A DNA stretch of 64,000 nucleotides. Origin: Xanthomonas cissicola (lineage in GTDB: Bacteria; Pseudomonadota; Gammaproteobacteria; Xanthomonadales; Xanthomonadaceae). The stretch is from the NCBI RefSeq assembly GCF_008801575.1, contig NZ_VZPL01000023.1, forward strand, positions 1-64,000. The letters run 5' to 3'. The notes under the pieces were generated by a model. The model had not been told where the DNA came from. It saw nothing but the letters and a program-made list of their open reading frames with translations, and did not search any database. The position numbers were made by a program, and so were the translations under genes. Below, in pieces: positions 7,337 to 16,249 of this stretch. Every line of letters begins with the position of its first letter. Within the stretch, counting starts at the first letter, position 1.

Positions 7337-9273
7337 CACACCACCACCCTGCCGATCGGCTGTAACTGCACCTCCGAACCCAGTTCCTGGAACGAATAAA
7401 CCTGCAGCCACGTCAGCCGTGCTTCGATCATGCGGCGCACATAGCGGCGTACGTCCATCGATGCGACCACCGCCAGCGGATGCTGCGCCTGGTCGCCCAC
7501 GATGCGTTCCACCTGTTCGACAAGCTGGTTCGCCTGCTCGGGCGGAAGGGCCAGGAAATTGCCGGCCGCGGTCGCGCGAATGGATTGCCTGATCAGTTGT
7601 TCCACAGCATGGTCGAGCATCACCGCAGGCAGCTGCCCGGTGCCTGCGGTTGCGGTATGCGCAAGATAACGGCTGAGATCGCAGCGCACATATTCGGTCA
7701 ACATCAGAAGATCCTTTTCCTTCGGCCCCCATACCACCAGACTCTCCAGAATGCTCTTGATATTGCGCACCGGAATCCTCTCTTCCAGCAGGCGCCGCAA
7801 CACATCGGCAATGCGCTGTGCGGGCATCGCCTTGTTGACCTCCGCAACCAGCCCGGGATAGTCCACAGCCACCTGCTCCAGCATCCACTGGGTTTCCTGG
7901 ATGCCGACGAACAGGTGCGCGCGCGCGTGCAGGGGTGCGATGGCCTGGCGGGCCAGCGCCGCTTGCATGTCGTCGGTGTCCCCCAATTCGGCGCGTGTCT
8001 CGGGGACATCGTGAATCAACACCTCGTATTGCATGTCCTGCAGGGACTCGCTCTGCCATATCGCGATTCCGGGAAACGGCAAGCCCAGCAACTCGACCAA
8101 CTTGCGGCGCTCGCTTTCGATCGCCTGATCAAGCCGCGTGGGGTCGAGCAGATTGGCCAGCTGCGGCGACAGACGCATCGACAGGGGTGAGGCGAAATCA
8201 GGGGCGTTTTTGCGAATATGTGGCGCCTCGCCCTTGGCGCCTTTACGGCTCGTCGAAGGCAGTTTGCGCTGATCGGTGCCGCTGATATCGCGTTGCTTGC
8301 GCCAGATCGTATAGCCGCCGGCGCCGACGGCCGCTGCCAGCAGCAGGAACAGCACGGCCGGGAATCCAGGGACGAACGCAAAGCAGGCCAGCAGCACGCT
8401 CGCTGCCATCAGGGCGCGCGCATTGCTGGTGAGCTGACGGCCGATATCGAGCCCGAGCGAGCTGAGCCTTGTCTCGTTCTCGTTGGCCACGCGGGTGATC
8501 ATGACGCCGGCAGCCACCGATATCAGCAGTGAGGCGATCTGCGACACCATGGCATCGCCCACCGACAGGATCGCAAAGCGGTTGGCGGCTTCGCCCGCGG
8601 TCATGCCGTGGTACGTCACGCCGACCACGATGCCGGCCAGGATGTTGACCATGGTAATTACCAAGCCGGCGATCGCATCACCCTTGACGAATTTCATGGC
8701 GCCGTCCATGCCGCCGTGCAGTTGGCTTTCCATGGCCAGCCGCGCGCGTTTGCGGCGTGCTTCATCTGCGGTCAGGTTGCCGCCGCGCAGGTCGGCATCG
8801 ATACTCATCTGCTTACCGGGCATTGCGTCCAACGTGAAGCGTGCACCGACCTCGGCAACGCGTTCGGAGCCCTTTGCGATCACGATGAACTGCACGGTGG
8901 TGATGATCAAGAAAACGACCAGGCCTACCACCAGATTGCCGCCGACCACCAACTCGCCAAAGCTCTCGATAATATGGCCCGCCTCGGCGTGCAGCAGAAT
9001 CGACTTCGTCGAGGCGATATTCAAGGATAACCGCAGCAGTGTGGTGAACAGCAGCAGGGAAGGAAACGACGAGAGCGAGATCGAGTCGGGCACATACATC
9101 GTGACCATCAACAGCACCACGCTCAGGGTGATGTTGATGCCCAGCAGCGTATCGATCAGCGGCGTTGGCAGCGGCAGGATCATCAGCCCGATGACCGCCA
9201 CCACCAAGGCGGCGATGGCTACTTCGCCGCTGTAAGCGAAATACCTTGTCGCTCGCACGCGATCTCCTAGCAT
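7336..9273 (-). CDS. hrcV: HrcV, export gate protein (FlhA/FHIPEP family)
   Basis: The protein has 645 residues, matching the known HrcV length. The N-terminal half has about eight membrane segments and the conserved FHIPEP cytoplasmic loop (SVGDAMVSQIASLLISVAAG; the MPGKQMSIDADLRGG motif is clear). The C-terminal about 310 residues form the nonameric cytoplasmic ring that receives substrates. It overlaps the hrcU stop by 7 bp and is followed by hpaP with a one-base overlap. It acts in the inner membrane as the energy-coupled gate of the injectisome. Confidence 0.97.
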   Translation of the reverse strand: MLGDRVRATRYFAYSGEVAIAALVVAVIGLMILPLPTPLIDTLLGINITLSVVLLMVTMYVPDSISLSSFPSLLLFTTLLRLSLNIASTKSILLHAEAGHIIESFGELVVGGNLVVGLVVFLIITTVQFIVIAKGSERVAEVGARFTLDAMPGKQMSIDADLRGGNLTADEARRKRARLAMESQLHGGMDGAMKFVKGDAIAGLVITMVNILAGIVVGVTYHGMTAGEAANRFAILSVGDAMVSQIASLLISVAAGVMITRVANENETRLSSLGLDIGRQLTSNARALMAASVLLACFAFVPGFPAVLFLLLAAAVGAGGYTIWRKQRDISGTDQRKLPSTSRKGAKGEAPHIRKNAPDFASPLSMRLSPQLANLLDPTRLDQAIESERRKLVELLGLPFPGIAIWQSESLQDMQYEVLIHDVPETRAELGDTDDMQAALARQAIAPLHARAHLFVGIQETQWMLEQVAVDYPGLVAEVNKAMPAQRIADVLRRLLEERIPVRNIKSILESLVVWGPKEKDLLMLTEYVRCDLSRYLAHTATAGTGQLPAVMLDHAVEQLIRQSIRATAAGNFLALPPEQANQLVEQVERIVGDQAQHPLAVVASMDVRRYVRRMIEARLTWLQVYSFQELGSEVQLQPIGRVVV

Positions 9274-10340
9274 GGCAGAGCTCCATCGCCGTCGCTGTGG
9301 TCGCGACCGAGTTCATCGACCCAGCGCAACACCACTGCAACCGTTTCGAACAGTGGCTCGGGCACTGCGTCGCCCAATTCAACCTGATACAGCGCACGTG
9401 CCAGTGGCGGATTGGCAACGATCGGAATGCCCTGGTTATGCGCGACGGCGCGCAGTTCCAGCGCGCCGTCGTCCACGCCCTTGGCAACGACCTGCGGTAG
9501 GCCGAAGTCATCGGGCTCGTAGGCCAGTGCCACCGCGTAATGGGTCGGGTTGACCACCATCACCTTGGCCTTGGCGACGCGTTCGCGCGGGTCGCCAAAC
9601 ACCATCTCCTTGGCAAATTCCTTGCGCTTGCCCTTGATTTCCGGGTCGCCCTCGCTCTCCTTGACTTCGCGCTTCTGCTCGTCCTTGCTCATTCGTTTGT
9701 CGCGGATGAACAGCCAGTGCTGCACGCTCCAGTCTGCGGCGCCGACCAGTACGAACAGCAGTACGCCCAATGCGAATAGCATCCCCAGCGTCCGCCAGGC
9801 AATCTGGGCAATGTCAGGTGGTGTCTGGTAGGCAAGGCCAATGATCATCGGCATGAGGATGCGGATACCGGCCCACAGCACCACGCCAATCAAGATGGCC
9901 TTGATGATCAACTTCAGTAGATTGATGAGGCTTCGCAACGAGAAGAGTTTCTTGACCCCGGTTGCGGGATTGAGGGAATCGAACTTGGGCGCCACCGGCT
10001 TGAGGGAGGCATTTAGCCCGGTCTGGAAAGCACCGCCTGCCACGCCAGCCACCAGGCAAGCAACCAGCAAGGGGAGCATCAACAGCAATCCCTGGATGCC
10101 GATATGGCCGAGTGCGCGGTTTATTGCCGTCGCATCGCGTGTATTTTCCGGGAAATCGAAGCCGATCGTCATCAATGCGCGCATGTGGTCGGAGAAGTAG
10201 TCGCCGGCCGATTTCATGACCATTAGCGCGCCAAAGAGCACCGCGGCTGCAGTGACGTCCGGGCTGACCGGAACTTCCCCGTCCCTGCGCGCATCCCGCA
10301 GTTTCTTCTCGGTCGGCTTCTCGGTTTTTTCTTCCGACAT
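9267..10340 (-). CDS. hrcU: HrcU, export gate and substrate switch (FlhB/YscU family)
   Basis: The protein has 357 residues with four membrane segments in the first about 210 and a cytoplasmic C-domain. The autocleavage motif NPTH is intact at residues 264-267, the same numbering as published for Xanthomonas HrcU. The N-terminal MSEEKTEKPTEKKLRDARR is diagnostic. Cleavage changes export from early (pilus, HrpB2) to late substrates. It is the first gene of the leftward hrcU-hrcV-hpaP unit and diverges from hrpB1 across a region with two PIP boxes. Confidence 0.97.
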   Translation of the reverse strand: MSEEKTEKPTEKKLRDARRDGEVPVSPDVTAAAVLFGALMVMKSAGDYFSDHMRALMTIGFDFPENTRDATAINRALGHIGIQGLLLMLPLLVACLVAGVAGGAFQTGLNASLKPVAPKFDSLNPATGVKKLFSLRSLINLLKLIIKAILIGVVLWAGIRILMPMIIGLAYQTPPDIAQIAWRTLGMLFALGVLLFVLVGAADWSVQHWLFIRDKRMSKDEQKREVKESEGDPEIKGKRKEFAKEMVFGDPRERVAKAKVMVVNPTHYAVALAYEPDDFGLPQVVAKGVDDGALELRAVAHNQGIPIVANPPLARALYQVELGDAVPEPLFETVAVVLRWVDELGRDHSDGDGALPC

Positions 10341-10372
10341 TGCCCTCTCCTTCCGCGATCGCTGCGCCCCTG

Positions 10373-10434
10373 ATTGTGGTGAGCTGTGGTGGAACGATCC
10401 GCTTGACAGGCGAATGTGTGGGTAGCCTGGCGAA
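10373..10434 (-). promoter_or_regulatory. PIP box and -10 element for hrcU
   Basis: The minus strand carries a perfect TTCGC-N15-TTCGC at 10434-10410. CACAAT (YANNNT) lies at 10378-10373, with a 31-nt spacing. It is 33 bp upstream of the hrcU ATG (10340) and back to back with the hrpB1 PIP box only 14 bp away. Confidence 0.9.
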
Positions 10435-10448
10435 GCCGGAATGGTTTG

Positions 10449-10510
10449 TTCGCCAGCGAATTCCGATATTCGCTTCCGAAAGGATCCGGCCGACGTGGCG
10501 AGCGTAGCTT
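10449..10510 (+). promoter_or_regulatory. PIP box and -10 element for the hrpB operon
   Basis: The plus strand carries a perfect TTCGC-N15-TTCGC at 10449-10473. TAGCTT (YANNNT) lies at 10505-10510, with a 31-nt spacing. It is 43 bp upstream of the hrpB1 GTG. HrpX should activate hrpB1 through at least hrcT from here. Confidence 0.9.
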
Positions 10511-10553
10511 TCTCAACGTGTACGGTCCGCATGTCATTAAAACGAGGTGCAGT

Positions 10554-11009
10554 GTGGAGAAGATTCAATGTCCCGGGTCGGTCGTGAGTGGGCTCATCGA
10601 ACTGATCACGGTTGGACTCACCCATGAAAAGATTCAGGACGCTGCCGCTGTCCTTGCCGCAGTCCGAGTACTGCGGCCAGAGCTGAAGGCGCTGGACACG
10701 TTCGATGCATGGATTTCCATCAAGCGCGGCAATTACGTGGAAGGCGCGCGCCTGCTGCGCGAGCTGGAAGGCGACGCCGGCTCCAAGCCGCTGTGCAGGG
10801 CCTTGTACGCCTGCTGCCTGTTCGCGATGGGCGACCAGTCGTGGCATGGCGTCGCGGACGGGCTGATCGAAGAAGACGCCGATGCCGACGCGGTGGCCCT
10901 GGTCAAGGCGCTGTCCGGACGACGAACCCCAACGGCTGCGTCGGCGGAAGTGCCGGTCGAATCCTCAGCACCGATGGAAGTTCCAAATTCGCAATACCTG
11001 CGTGCCTGA
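10554..11009 (+). CDS. hrpB1: HrpB1, periplasmic type III secretion protein (HrpB1/HrpK family)
   Basis: This is a 151-residue protein of TPR-like helical repeats (SGLIELITVGLTHEKIQDA, LKALDTFDAWISIKRGNYVEGARLLRELEG). The family assembles in the periplasm, binds peptidoglycan and supports secretion. The start is GTG at 10554 with GAGG six bases upstream, giving the exact family length. The frame is open further upstream, but that part is not conserved and overlaps the promoter. It is the first gene of the rightward operon. Confidence 0.93.
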   Translation: MEKIQCPGSVVSGLIELITVGLTHEKIQDAAAVLAAVRVLRPELKALDTFDAWISIKRGNYVEGARLLRELEGDAGSKPLCRALYACCLFAMGDQSWHGVADGLIEEDADADAVALVKALSGRRTPTAASAEVPVESSAPMEVPNSQYLRA

Positions 11010-11042
11010 GTGACGCCAGTCCCGACCCCATAGGAGTATGCG

Positions 11043-11435
11043 ATGACGCTCATTCCTCCTGTCCAAGCGATTTCCGGCACCAGTATTACCTCCACTCAAG
11101 CGCTGTCGCCGGTGGCAGCGCCCAACCAAGCGCTTGTGAATCGCTTTCAAGCGCTGATGCAGTCCTCGAGCCCCTTGCCGCCCGCCATGCAGCGGGTGGG
11201 CAACCCGAGCATGATGAGCCGCGTGGTCGATGTGCAGAACGATGGCGTGCGGACCATCGCCGAGCATATCGATGCCTTCAGCATGCAGGCACCGACCATG
11301 GGGCTGCAGGAAATGGCAGCGCAGCAGATCAAGTTGATGCACGAGCTGACCATGGTCGGCTTCAACCTCAATGTCAGCGTCGGCGTGGCGCAATCGGGAA
11401 AGAACGCCGTGCAGACACTGGTCAAGAACCAGTAG
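11043..11435 (+). CDS. hrpB2: HrpB2, early-secreted inner rod protein
   Basis: This 130-residue protein starts [20 protein letters not shown], a Ser/Thr-rich secretion signal. It ends [23 protein letters not shown], the conserved C-terminal motif that in Xanthomonas HrpB2 is essential for function and shared with rod proteins (YscI/PrgJ-like). It is needed for pilus assembly and is an early HrcU-controlled substrate. A ribosome-binding site (AGGAG) lies 7 bp upstream. It is followed after one base by hrcJ. Confidence 0.95.
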   Translation: MTLIPPVQAISGTSITSTQALSPVAAPNQALVNRFQALMQSSSPLPPAMQRVGNPSMMSRVVDVQNDGVRTIAEHIDAFSMQAPTMGLQEMAAQQIKLMHELTMVGFNLNVSVGVAQSGKNAVQTLVKNQ

Positions 11436-11436
11436 C

Positions 11437-12198
11437 ATGCGCGCGCTGAGATACCTGGTGGTGCTGCTGGTGGCGCTGCTGCTGTCTGCGTGCAGTCAGC
11501 AGCTGTATTCCGGGCTCACCGAAAACGATGCGAACGACATGCTCGAGGTGCTGTTGCATGCGGGCGTGGACGCGTCCAAAGTCACGCCAGACGACGGCAA
11601 GACCTGGGCGATAAACGCTCCGCACGATCAGGTGTCCTATTCGCTGGAGGTGCTACGCGCGCACGGGTTGCCGCATGAGCGGCACGCCAATCTCGGCGAG
11701 ATGTTCAAGAAGGATGGCTTGATCTCGACACCCACCGAAGAACGCGTACGTTTCATCTACGGCGTGTCCCAGCAGCTGTCGCAGACCTTGTCGAATATCG
11801 ATGGGGTCATTTCGGCCGATGTGGAAATCGTGCTGCCCAACAACGACCCGCTTTCCACCTCGGTAAAGCCTTCCAGCGCTGCGGTGTTCATCAAGTTCCG
11901 CGTCGGTAGCGATTTGACCAGTCTGGTGCCCAACATCAAGACGTTGGTCATGCACAGCGTGGAGGGACTCACCTACGAGAACGTCAGCGTCACGATGGTG
12001 CCGGGCGGAGCGGAGAGCGATGCGCAGTTCACCGCATCGGCACCGCCGAGACCTTCACCGTGGCCGTGGTTGGCCGGGTGTGCGTTGGCGTTGTGTCTGG
12101 CGGTTGCAGCGGCGCTGTATTGGTGGCCAAACCCGCAGGCGAGCCGTTGGGGCGGCTGGCAGCGCCTGCGCGAGTTGACGAAAGGCAAAGCCGGGTGA
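11437..12198 (+). CDS. hrcJ: HrcJ, inner-membrane ring lipoprotein
   Basis: The protein has 253 residues. A lipoprotein signal peptide with lipobox LLSAC places the modified Cys at residue 19. A two-domain periplasmic ring region follows, then a C-terminal membrane anchor at about 210-232 ([20 protein letters not shown]). This is the YscJ/PrgK/FliF family that forms the periplasmic inner ring. The start at 11437 is placed one base after the hrpB2 stop and precedes the signal peptide directly. Confidence 0.96.
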   Translation: MRALRYLVVLLVALLLSACSQQLYSGLTENDANDMLEVLLHAGVDASKVTPDDGKTWAINAPHDQVSYSLEVLRAHGLPHERHANLGEMFKKDGLISTPTEERVRFIYGVSQQLSQTLSNIDGVISADVEIVLPNNDPLSTSVKPSSAAVFIKFRVGSDLTSLVPNIKTLVMHSVEGLTYENVSVTMVPGGAESDAQFTASAPPRPSPWPWLAGCALALCLAVAAALYWWPNPQASRWGGWQRLRELTKGKAG

Positions 12199-12205
12199 GC
12201 GCGGG

Positions 12206-12835
12206 ATGGACAACACGCGGATCGACAATGCGGCACGATGTGTTCAGCGCTGGACGGACGCGTTGGCGCACCTGGCCGAATCGTTGGACGCCGCACGGGT
12301 GGCGCATTGGCTTGGCCCGGTGGCGGCGTCGGGCTGGGCAGCGGCGCCCGTCTACCGTCGTATGCGGGTGATCCAGGCGTGGTCGGGATGGTCGGGATTG
12401 TCGCCGTCTGCGCTCGGCCTGCATGCGAACCAACTCGCCGTCCTGATGCCCGCGCTATTGGCCAAGGTCCTGATCGCGCGTGCGCTGTTCTCGCGCGGGT
12501 TGGCAGTGCGTCGTTGTATCGAGCGCGAGCGTCTGGACTGGCTCGAACAGTGCGTGGGTCCTGCCGTGCTTGAGCACGTGCGCCAGAACGCGTCCGCCGG
12601 CCTACCTGTGCCGCTGTTACCGCGCGATGCCGATCAAGCGGCGTGGGTCGGCGACGGTTGGCGTCGGATGCAGGCAGATGGCGTCTGGCCCAACCCGGTT
12701 GTTGCCAAGCTGCTGGCGCTGTCCTTGCCCCTGGGCGCCGCGCAGGTGGCGGCTCTCGCAGCAGACGGTGCGAGCGATGCATTCCTGGCCGCGCTTCCTA
12801 CCCTGATGCCGGAGGCGTCATGCGTCTCTGGTTGA
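12206..12835 (+). CDS. hrpB4: HrpB4, type III secretion accessory (OrgA/MxiK-like position)
   Basis: This 209-residue Ala/Leu/Trp-rich protein corresponds to Xanthomonas HrpB4 by size and by its place between hrcJ and hrcL. In other systems this slot holds the sorting-platform adaptor (OrgA/SctK), and distant similarity is likely. There is no signal peptide. It is required for pathogenicity in X. euvesicatoria. Its 3' end overlaps hrcL by 16 bp. Confidence 0.88.
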   Translation: MDNTRIDNAARCVQRWTDALAHLAESLDAARVAHWLGPVAASGWAAAPVYRRMRVIQAWSGWSGLSPSALGLHANQLAVLMPALLAKVLIARALFSRGLAVRRCIERERLDWLEQCVGPAVLEHVRQNASAGLPVPLLPRDADQAAWVGDGWRRMQADGVWPNPVVAKLLALSLPLGAAQVAALAADGASDAFLAALPTLMPEASCVSG

Positions 12836-13521
12836 GGTCAACGCCCGATGCCATCGGCCTGGATTGCGATGTCATTCCGCGCGAGGCGCTGGCCTCGGTG
12901 CTGGCGCTGGATGCTGCCACTGCCGAGGTGCACGCACGCTGCGAGCAGGCCCTGAGCCAGGCGCAGACACGTGCACAGACGCTGATCGACGAGGCTCAAC
13001 AGCAGGCCGAGGCGATCCTTCACGATGCGCGCCAAAAGGCCGAGCGCAGCGCACGCCTGGGATATGCAACCGGGCTGCGACGTCAGCTTGATGAGTGGAA
13101 CGAATCCGGCCTGCGCCATGCCTTTGCCGCCGAAACGGCCGCGCAGCGGGCACGCGAGCGCCTGGCTGAGATTGTCGCGCGCACCTGCGAGCACATCATC
13201 CTCGGACACGACCCTGCGGCGCTGTATGCGCGTGCGGCGCAGGCCTTGGAAGGTGCCCTGGACGAGGCCAAGGCCCTGCGCGTGAGCGTGCACCCCGACG
13301 CGGTGGACGCTGCGCGGCGCGCCTTCGACGCGGCCGCCACCGAGGCGGGCTGGACCCTGCAGGTAGAGCTGAGCGGCGATGCCGATCTGGCCGTGGGCGC
13401 CTGCGTGTGCGAGTGGGATACGGGAGTGTTCGAGACCGATCTGCGCGACCAGCTGCGCAGTCTGCGGCGCGTCATTCGCCGCGTGTTGGCCGCACCCCAG
13501 GAGCCCGTGGATGCTGGCTGA
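12820..13521 (+). CDS. hrcL: HrcL (HrpB5), ATPase stator/regulator (FliH/YscL family)
   Basis: This 233-residue protein has a long helical, Ala/Gln/Glu-rich segment at about 35-100 (coiled-coil stalk) and a C-terminal ATPase-binding domain containing [17 protein letters not shown]. It binds and restrains the ATPase HrcN and links it to HrcQ. The start at 12820 matches the family N-terminus ([19 protein letters not shown]). Both neighbours overlap it: hrpB4 by 16 bp and hrcN by 11 bp. Confidence 0.95.
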   Translation: MRLWLRSTPDAIGLDCDVIPREALASVLALDAATAEVHARCEQALSQAQTRAQTLIDEAQQQAEAILHDARQKAERSARLGYATGLRRQLDEWNESGLRHAFAAETAAQRARERLAEIVARTCEHIILGHDPAALYARAAQALEGALDEAKALRVSVHPDAVDAARRAFDAAATEAGWTLQVELSGDADLAVGACVCEWDTGVFETDLRDQLRSLRRVIRRVLAAPQEPVDAG

Positions 13522-14839
13522 GATGCCCCTGCTGGAGACAGCGCTCGAGCGCGAGCTGGCCACGCTCGCGTTCGGTCGTCGCTATGGCAAGGTGGTCGAA
13601 CTCGTCGGCACCATGCTCAAGGTGGCCGGTGTGCAGGTCAGCCTGGGCGAGGTCTGCGAGTTGCGCCAACGCGATGGCAGCTTGTTGCAGCGTGCCGAAG
13701 TGGTGGGCTTCAGCCGCGATCTCGCATTGCTGGCGCCGTTCGGGGAGTTGGTCGGGCTGTCGCGCGAGACGCGCGTGATCGGATTGGGGCGCCCGTTGGC
13801 GGTGCCTGTTGGACCGGCCTTGCTGGGGCGCGTGCTCGACGGCCTGGGCGAGCCGTCGGACGGGCAAGGAGCAATCGCCTGCGACACCTGGGTACCGATC
13901 CAGGCGCAGGCACCGGACCCGATGCGTCGGCGGCTGATTGAACAACCCATGCCGACCGGCGTGCGGATCGTGGATGGCCTGATGACGCTGGGCGAGGGCC
14001 AACGCATGGGCATCTTCGCCGCAGCAGGCGTCGGCAAGAGCACCTTGATGGGAATGTTCGCGCGCGGTACCCAGTGCGATGTCAACGTGATCGTGCTGAT
14101 CGGCGAGCGCGGACGCGAGGTGCGGGAGTTCATCGAGCTCATTCTTGGCGCCGATGGGCTGGCGCGCAGCGTCGTGGTGTGCGCAACCTCCGATCGCTCG
14201 TCGATCGAGCGCGCGAAGGCCGCTTACGTCGGCACCGCCATCGCCGAGTATTTCCGGGATCGGGGCCTGCGCGTTCTGCTGATGATGGACTCGCTGACGC
14301 GCTTTGCCCGCGCGCAACGCGAGATCGGTCTGGCCGCCGGCGAGCCCCCCACGCGCAGGGGCTTTCCGCCATCGGTGTTCGCCGAGTTGCCGCGCCTGCT
14401 CGAACGCGCGGGCATGGGCGAGAGCGGGTCGATCACCGCGTTCTACACCGTCCTGGCCGAGGACGACACCGGCAGCGACCCGATCGCCGAAGAAGTGCGC
14501 GGCATCCTCGATGGGCACCTGATTCTCTCCCGCGAGATCGCGGCCAAGAACCAGTACCCGGCAATCGACGTGTTGGCCAGCCTGAGCCGGGTGATGAGCC
14601 AGATCGTCCCATCGGACCACTCCCAGGCCGCCGGCCGGTTGCGGCGCCTGCTCGCCAAATACAACGAGGTGGAAACCCTGGTGCAGGTGGGCGAATACCG
14701 TCAGGGAAGCGATGCCGTTGCCGACGAAGCGATCGACAGGATCGATGCGATCCGCGACTTTCTCAGCCAACCGACCGACCAGCTCAGTGCGTACGAAAGT
14801 ACGCTGGAGCAGCTGGCCAGCGTGACCGACGATGCGTGA
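13511..14839 (+). CDS. hrcN: HrcN, type III secretion ATPase
   Basis: This 442-residue protein is an F1-like hexameric ATPase at the cytoplasmic face. It unfolds substrates and strips chaperones such as HpaB. Walker A (AAGVGKST) is at residues 172-178 and is followed by [12 protein letters not shown]. Walker B lies in [12 protein letters not shown] and the arginine-containing active-site segment is intact. The start at 13511 ([15 protein letters not shown]) gives the known family length. It overlaps hrcL (11 bp) and hrpB7 (8 bp). Confidence 0.97.
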   Translation: MLAEMPLLETALERELATLAFGRRYGKVVELVGTMLKVAGVQVSLGEVCELRQRDGSLLQRAEVVGFSRDLALLAPFGELVGLSRETRVIGLGRPLAVPVGPALLGRVLDGLGEPSDGQGAIACDTWVPIQAQAPDPMRRRLIEQPMPTGVRIVDGLMTLGEGQRMGIFAAAGVGKSTLMGMFARGTQCDVNVIVLIGERGREVREFIELILGADGLARSVVVCATSDRSSIERAKAAYVGTAIAEYFRDRGLRVLLMMDSLTRFARAQREIGLAAGEPPTRRGFPPSVFAELPRLLERAGMGESGSITAFYTVLAEDDTGSDPIAEEVRGILDGHLILSREIAAKNQYPAIDVLASLSRVMSQIVPSDHSQAAGRLRRLLAKYNEVETLVQVGEYRQGSDAVADEAIDRIDAIRDFLSQPTDQLSAYESTLEQLASVTDDA

Positions 14840-15341
14840 GCCTGCCCACACCTGGTCGGTGCTGCATCAGCTCAAGGCGCGTCGCTGCGAGCGCATGCAG
14901 GAACGTTTGAGCGATTGCAGGCGTGCATTGGAACACTGCGACCGTGAGCTCGCCAGGTGCAGACAGGAGGCAGAGGCTTGCACCACGCGCTTGGCCAGTT
15001 GCGACGCCGCGCTGATGGACAAGGCCGGTGTGGGTGGTTCGATCGATATCGACACGATCCTGCAGCATGAACGCTTCCGCACCGTGCTGGTCGAGGCCTG
15101 TCGCGCTGCCGAGCAGGCGCAGACAGCGGCGAGCCAGTCGTTGCAAAGCGCCCGCGATGAACTGGGGTCCGTGCAGCAGGCGCTGAGCAAGCTGCAGGCA
15201 CAGGCGCAGGTGTATGCAGACAAAGCCGCCAGTGCACGCCGCGCCCGACAGGCGCAACGCGAGGCAGCGGAAGAAGAAGACGCGATCGAGGCGCTGGTCG
15301 CGCTGCGTTCGCACCGCACCGCGCAGCGGGGCGCCCGATGA
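14832..15341 (+). CDS. hrpB7: HrpB7, coiled-coil ATPase stalk protein (FliJ/YscO-like)
   Basis: This 169-residue protein is almost entirely charged helix (coiled coil; long runs of Arg, Glu, Gln and Ala). It is encoded directly after the ATPase, as the FliJ/YscO central stalk is elsewhere. No enzyme motif is present. The ATG overlaps the hrcN stop region by 8 bp, and its own stop overlaps the hrcT start by four bases. Confidence 0.93.
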   Translation: MREPAHTWSVLHQLKARRCERMQERLSDCRRALEHCDRELARCRQEAEACTTRLASCDAALMDKAGVGGSIDIDTILQHERFRTVLVEACRAAEQAQTAASQSLQSARDELGSVQQALSKLQAQAQVYADKAASARRARQAQREAAEEEDAIEALVALRSHRTAQRGAR

Positions 15342-16168
15342 ACGACGCCACCGATGCCTTGCTGGCCATTTCCTCGCAGGGCGTGTCGCTGTTGACCCTG
15401 CTGGCATTGTGCGGGGTGCGCGTGTTCGTGATGTTCATCGTGCTACCGGCAACGGCGCAGGACAGTCTGCCCGGAATCGCGCGCAACGGCGTGATCTACG
15501 TCCTGAGCTCGTTCATCGCCTATGGGCAGCCGGCCGATGCGCTGGCGAAGATCCAGACGGTCGGCCTGGTCGGTGTGGTGTTCAAGGAGGCGTTCATCGG
15601 TCTGCTGATCGGGTTTGCCGCATCGACGGTGTTCTGGATCGCCGAGAGCGTTGGCCTGCTGATCGACGACCTTGCCGGTTACAACAATGTGCAGATGACC
15701 AACCCGCTCAGCGGCCAGCAAAGCACGCCGGTGTCCACGGTGCTGCTGCAACTGGCCATCGTGTCGTTCTACGCGCTGGGCGGCATGTTGATGTTGCTCG
15801 GCGCGTTGTTCGAATCGTTTCGCTGGTGGCCGCTGACCCAGCTTGGGCCGAACATGGGGGCGGTTGCCGAATCGTTCGTGATCCAGCAATCCGACAGCAT
15901 GATGGCCGCGGTCGTCAAACTGTCCGCACCGGTGATGCTGGTGCTTGTGCTGGTGGATCTAGCGATCGGCCTGGTGGCGCGTGCGGCCGACAAGCTCGAA
16001 CCGTCGAATTTGAGTCAGCCAATCCGTGGGGTGCTGGCGTTGTTGCTGCTCGCCTTGCTGACCAGCGTCTTCATCGCGCAATTCGGCGAAGCGCTTGGTT
16101 TCCTGCATTTCCAGCAGCAATTGCACGATGCCGCCAACGTGGGTGGCAAGAGAGCCGCGTCGCACTGA
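15338..16168 (+). CDS. hrcT: HrcT, export apparatus membrane protein (FliR/EscT family)
   Basis: The 276-residue protein has six membrane segments and the family stretches ARNGVIYVLSSFIAYGQ and GLLIDDLAGYNNVQMTNPLSG. It completes the HrcRST gate with the separately encoded HrcR and HrcS. The start overlaps the hrpB7 stop (ATGA). The 3' end is 82 bp before hrcC. Confidence 0.96.
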   Translation: MNDATDALLAISSQGVSLLTLLALCGVRVFVMFIVLPATAQDSLPGIARNGVIYVLSSFIAYGQPADALAKIQTVGLVGVVFKEAFIGLLIGFAASTVFWIAESVGLLIDDLAGYNNVQMTNPLSGQQSTPVSTVLLQLAIVSFYALGGMLMLLGALFESFRWWPLTQLGPNMGAVAESFVIQQSDSMMAAVVKLSAPVMLVLVLVDLAIGLVARAADKLEPSNLSQPIRGVLALLLLALLTSVFIAQFGEALGFLHFQQQLHDAANVGGKRAASH

Positions 16169-16249
16169 TCTTTATTGAGACATTCCCGGCTTTGCACTTC
16201 CTACACTGATCGCTACCGATTTCTTCACTTGCCTAGCAGAGGGAACGCC

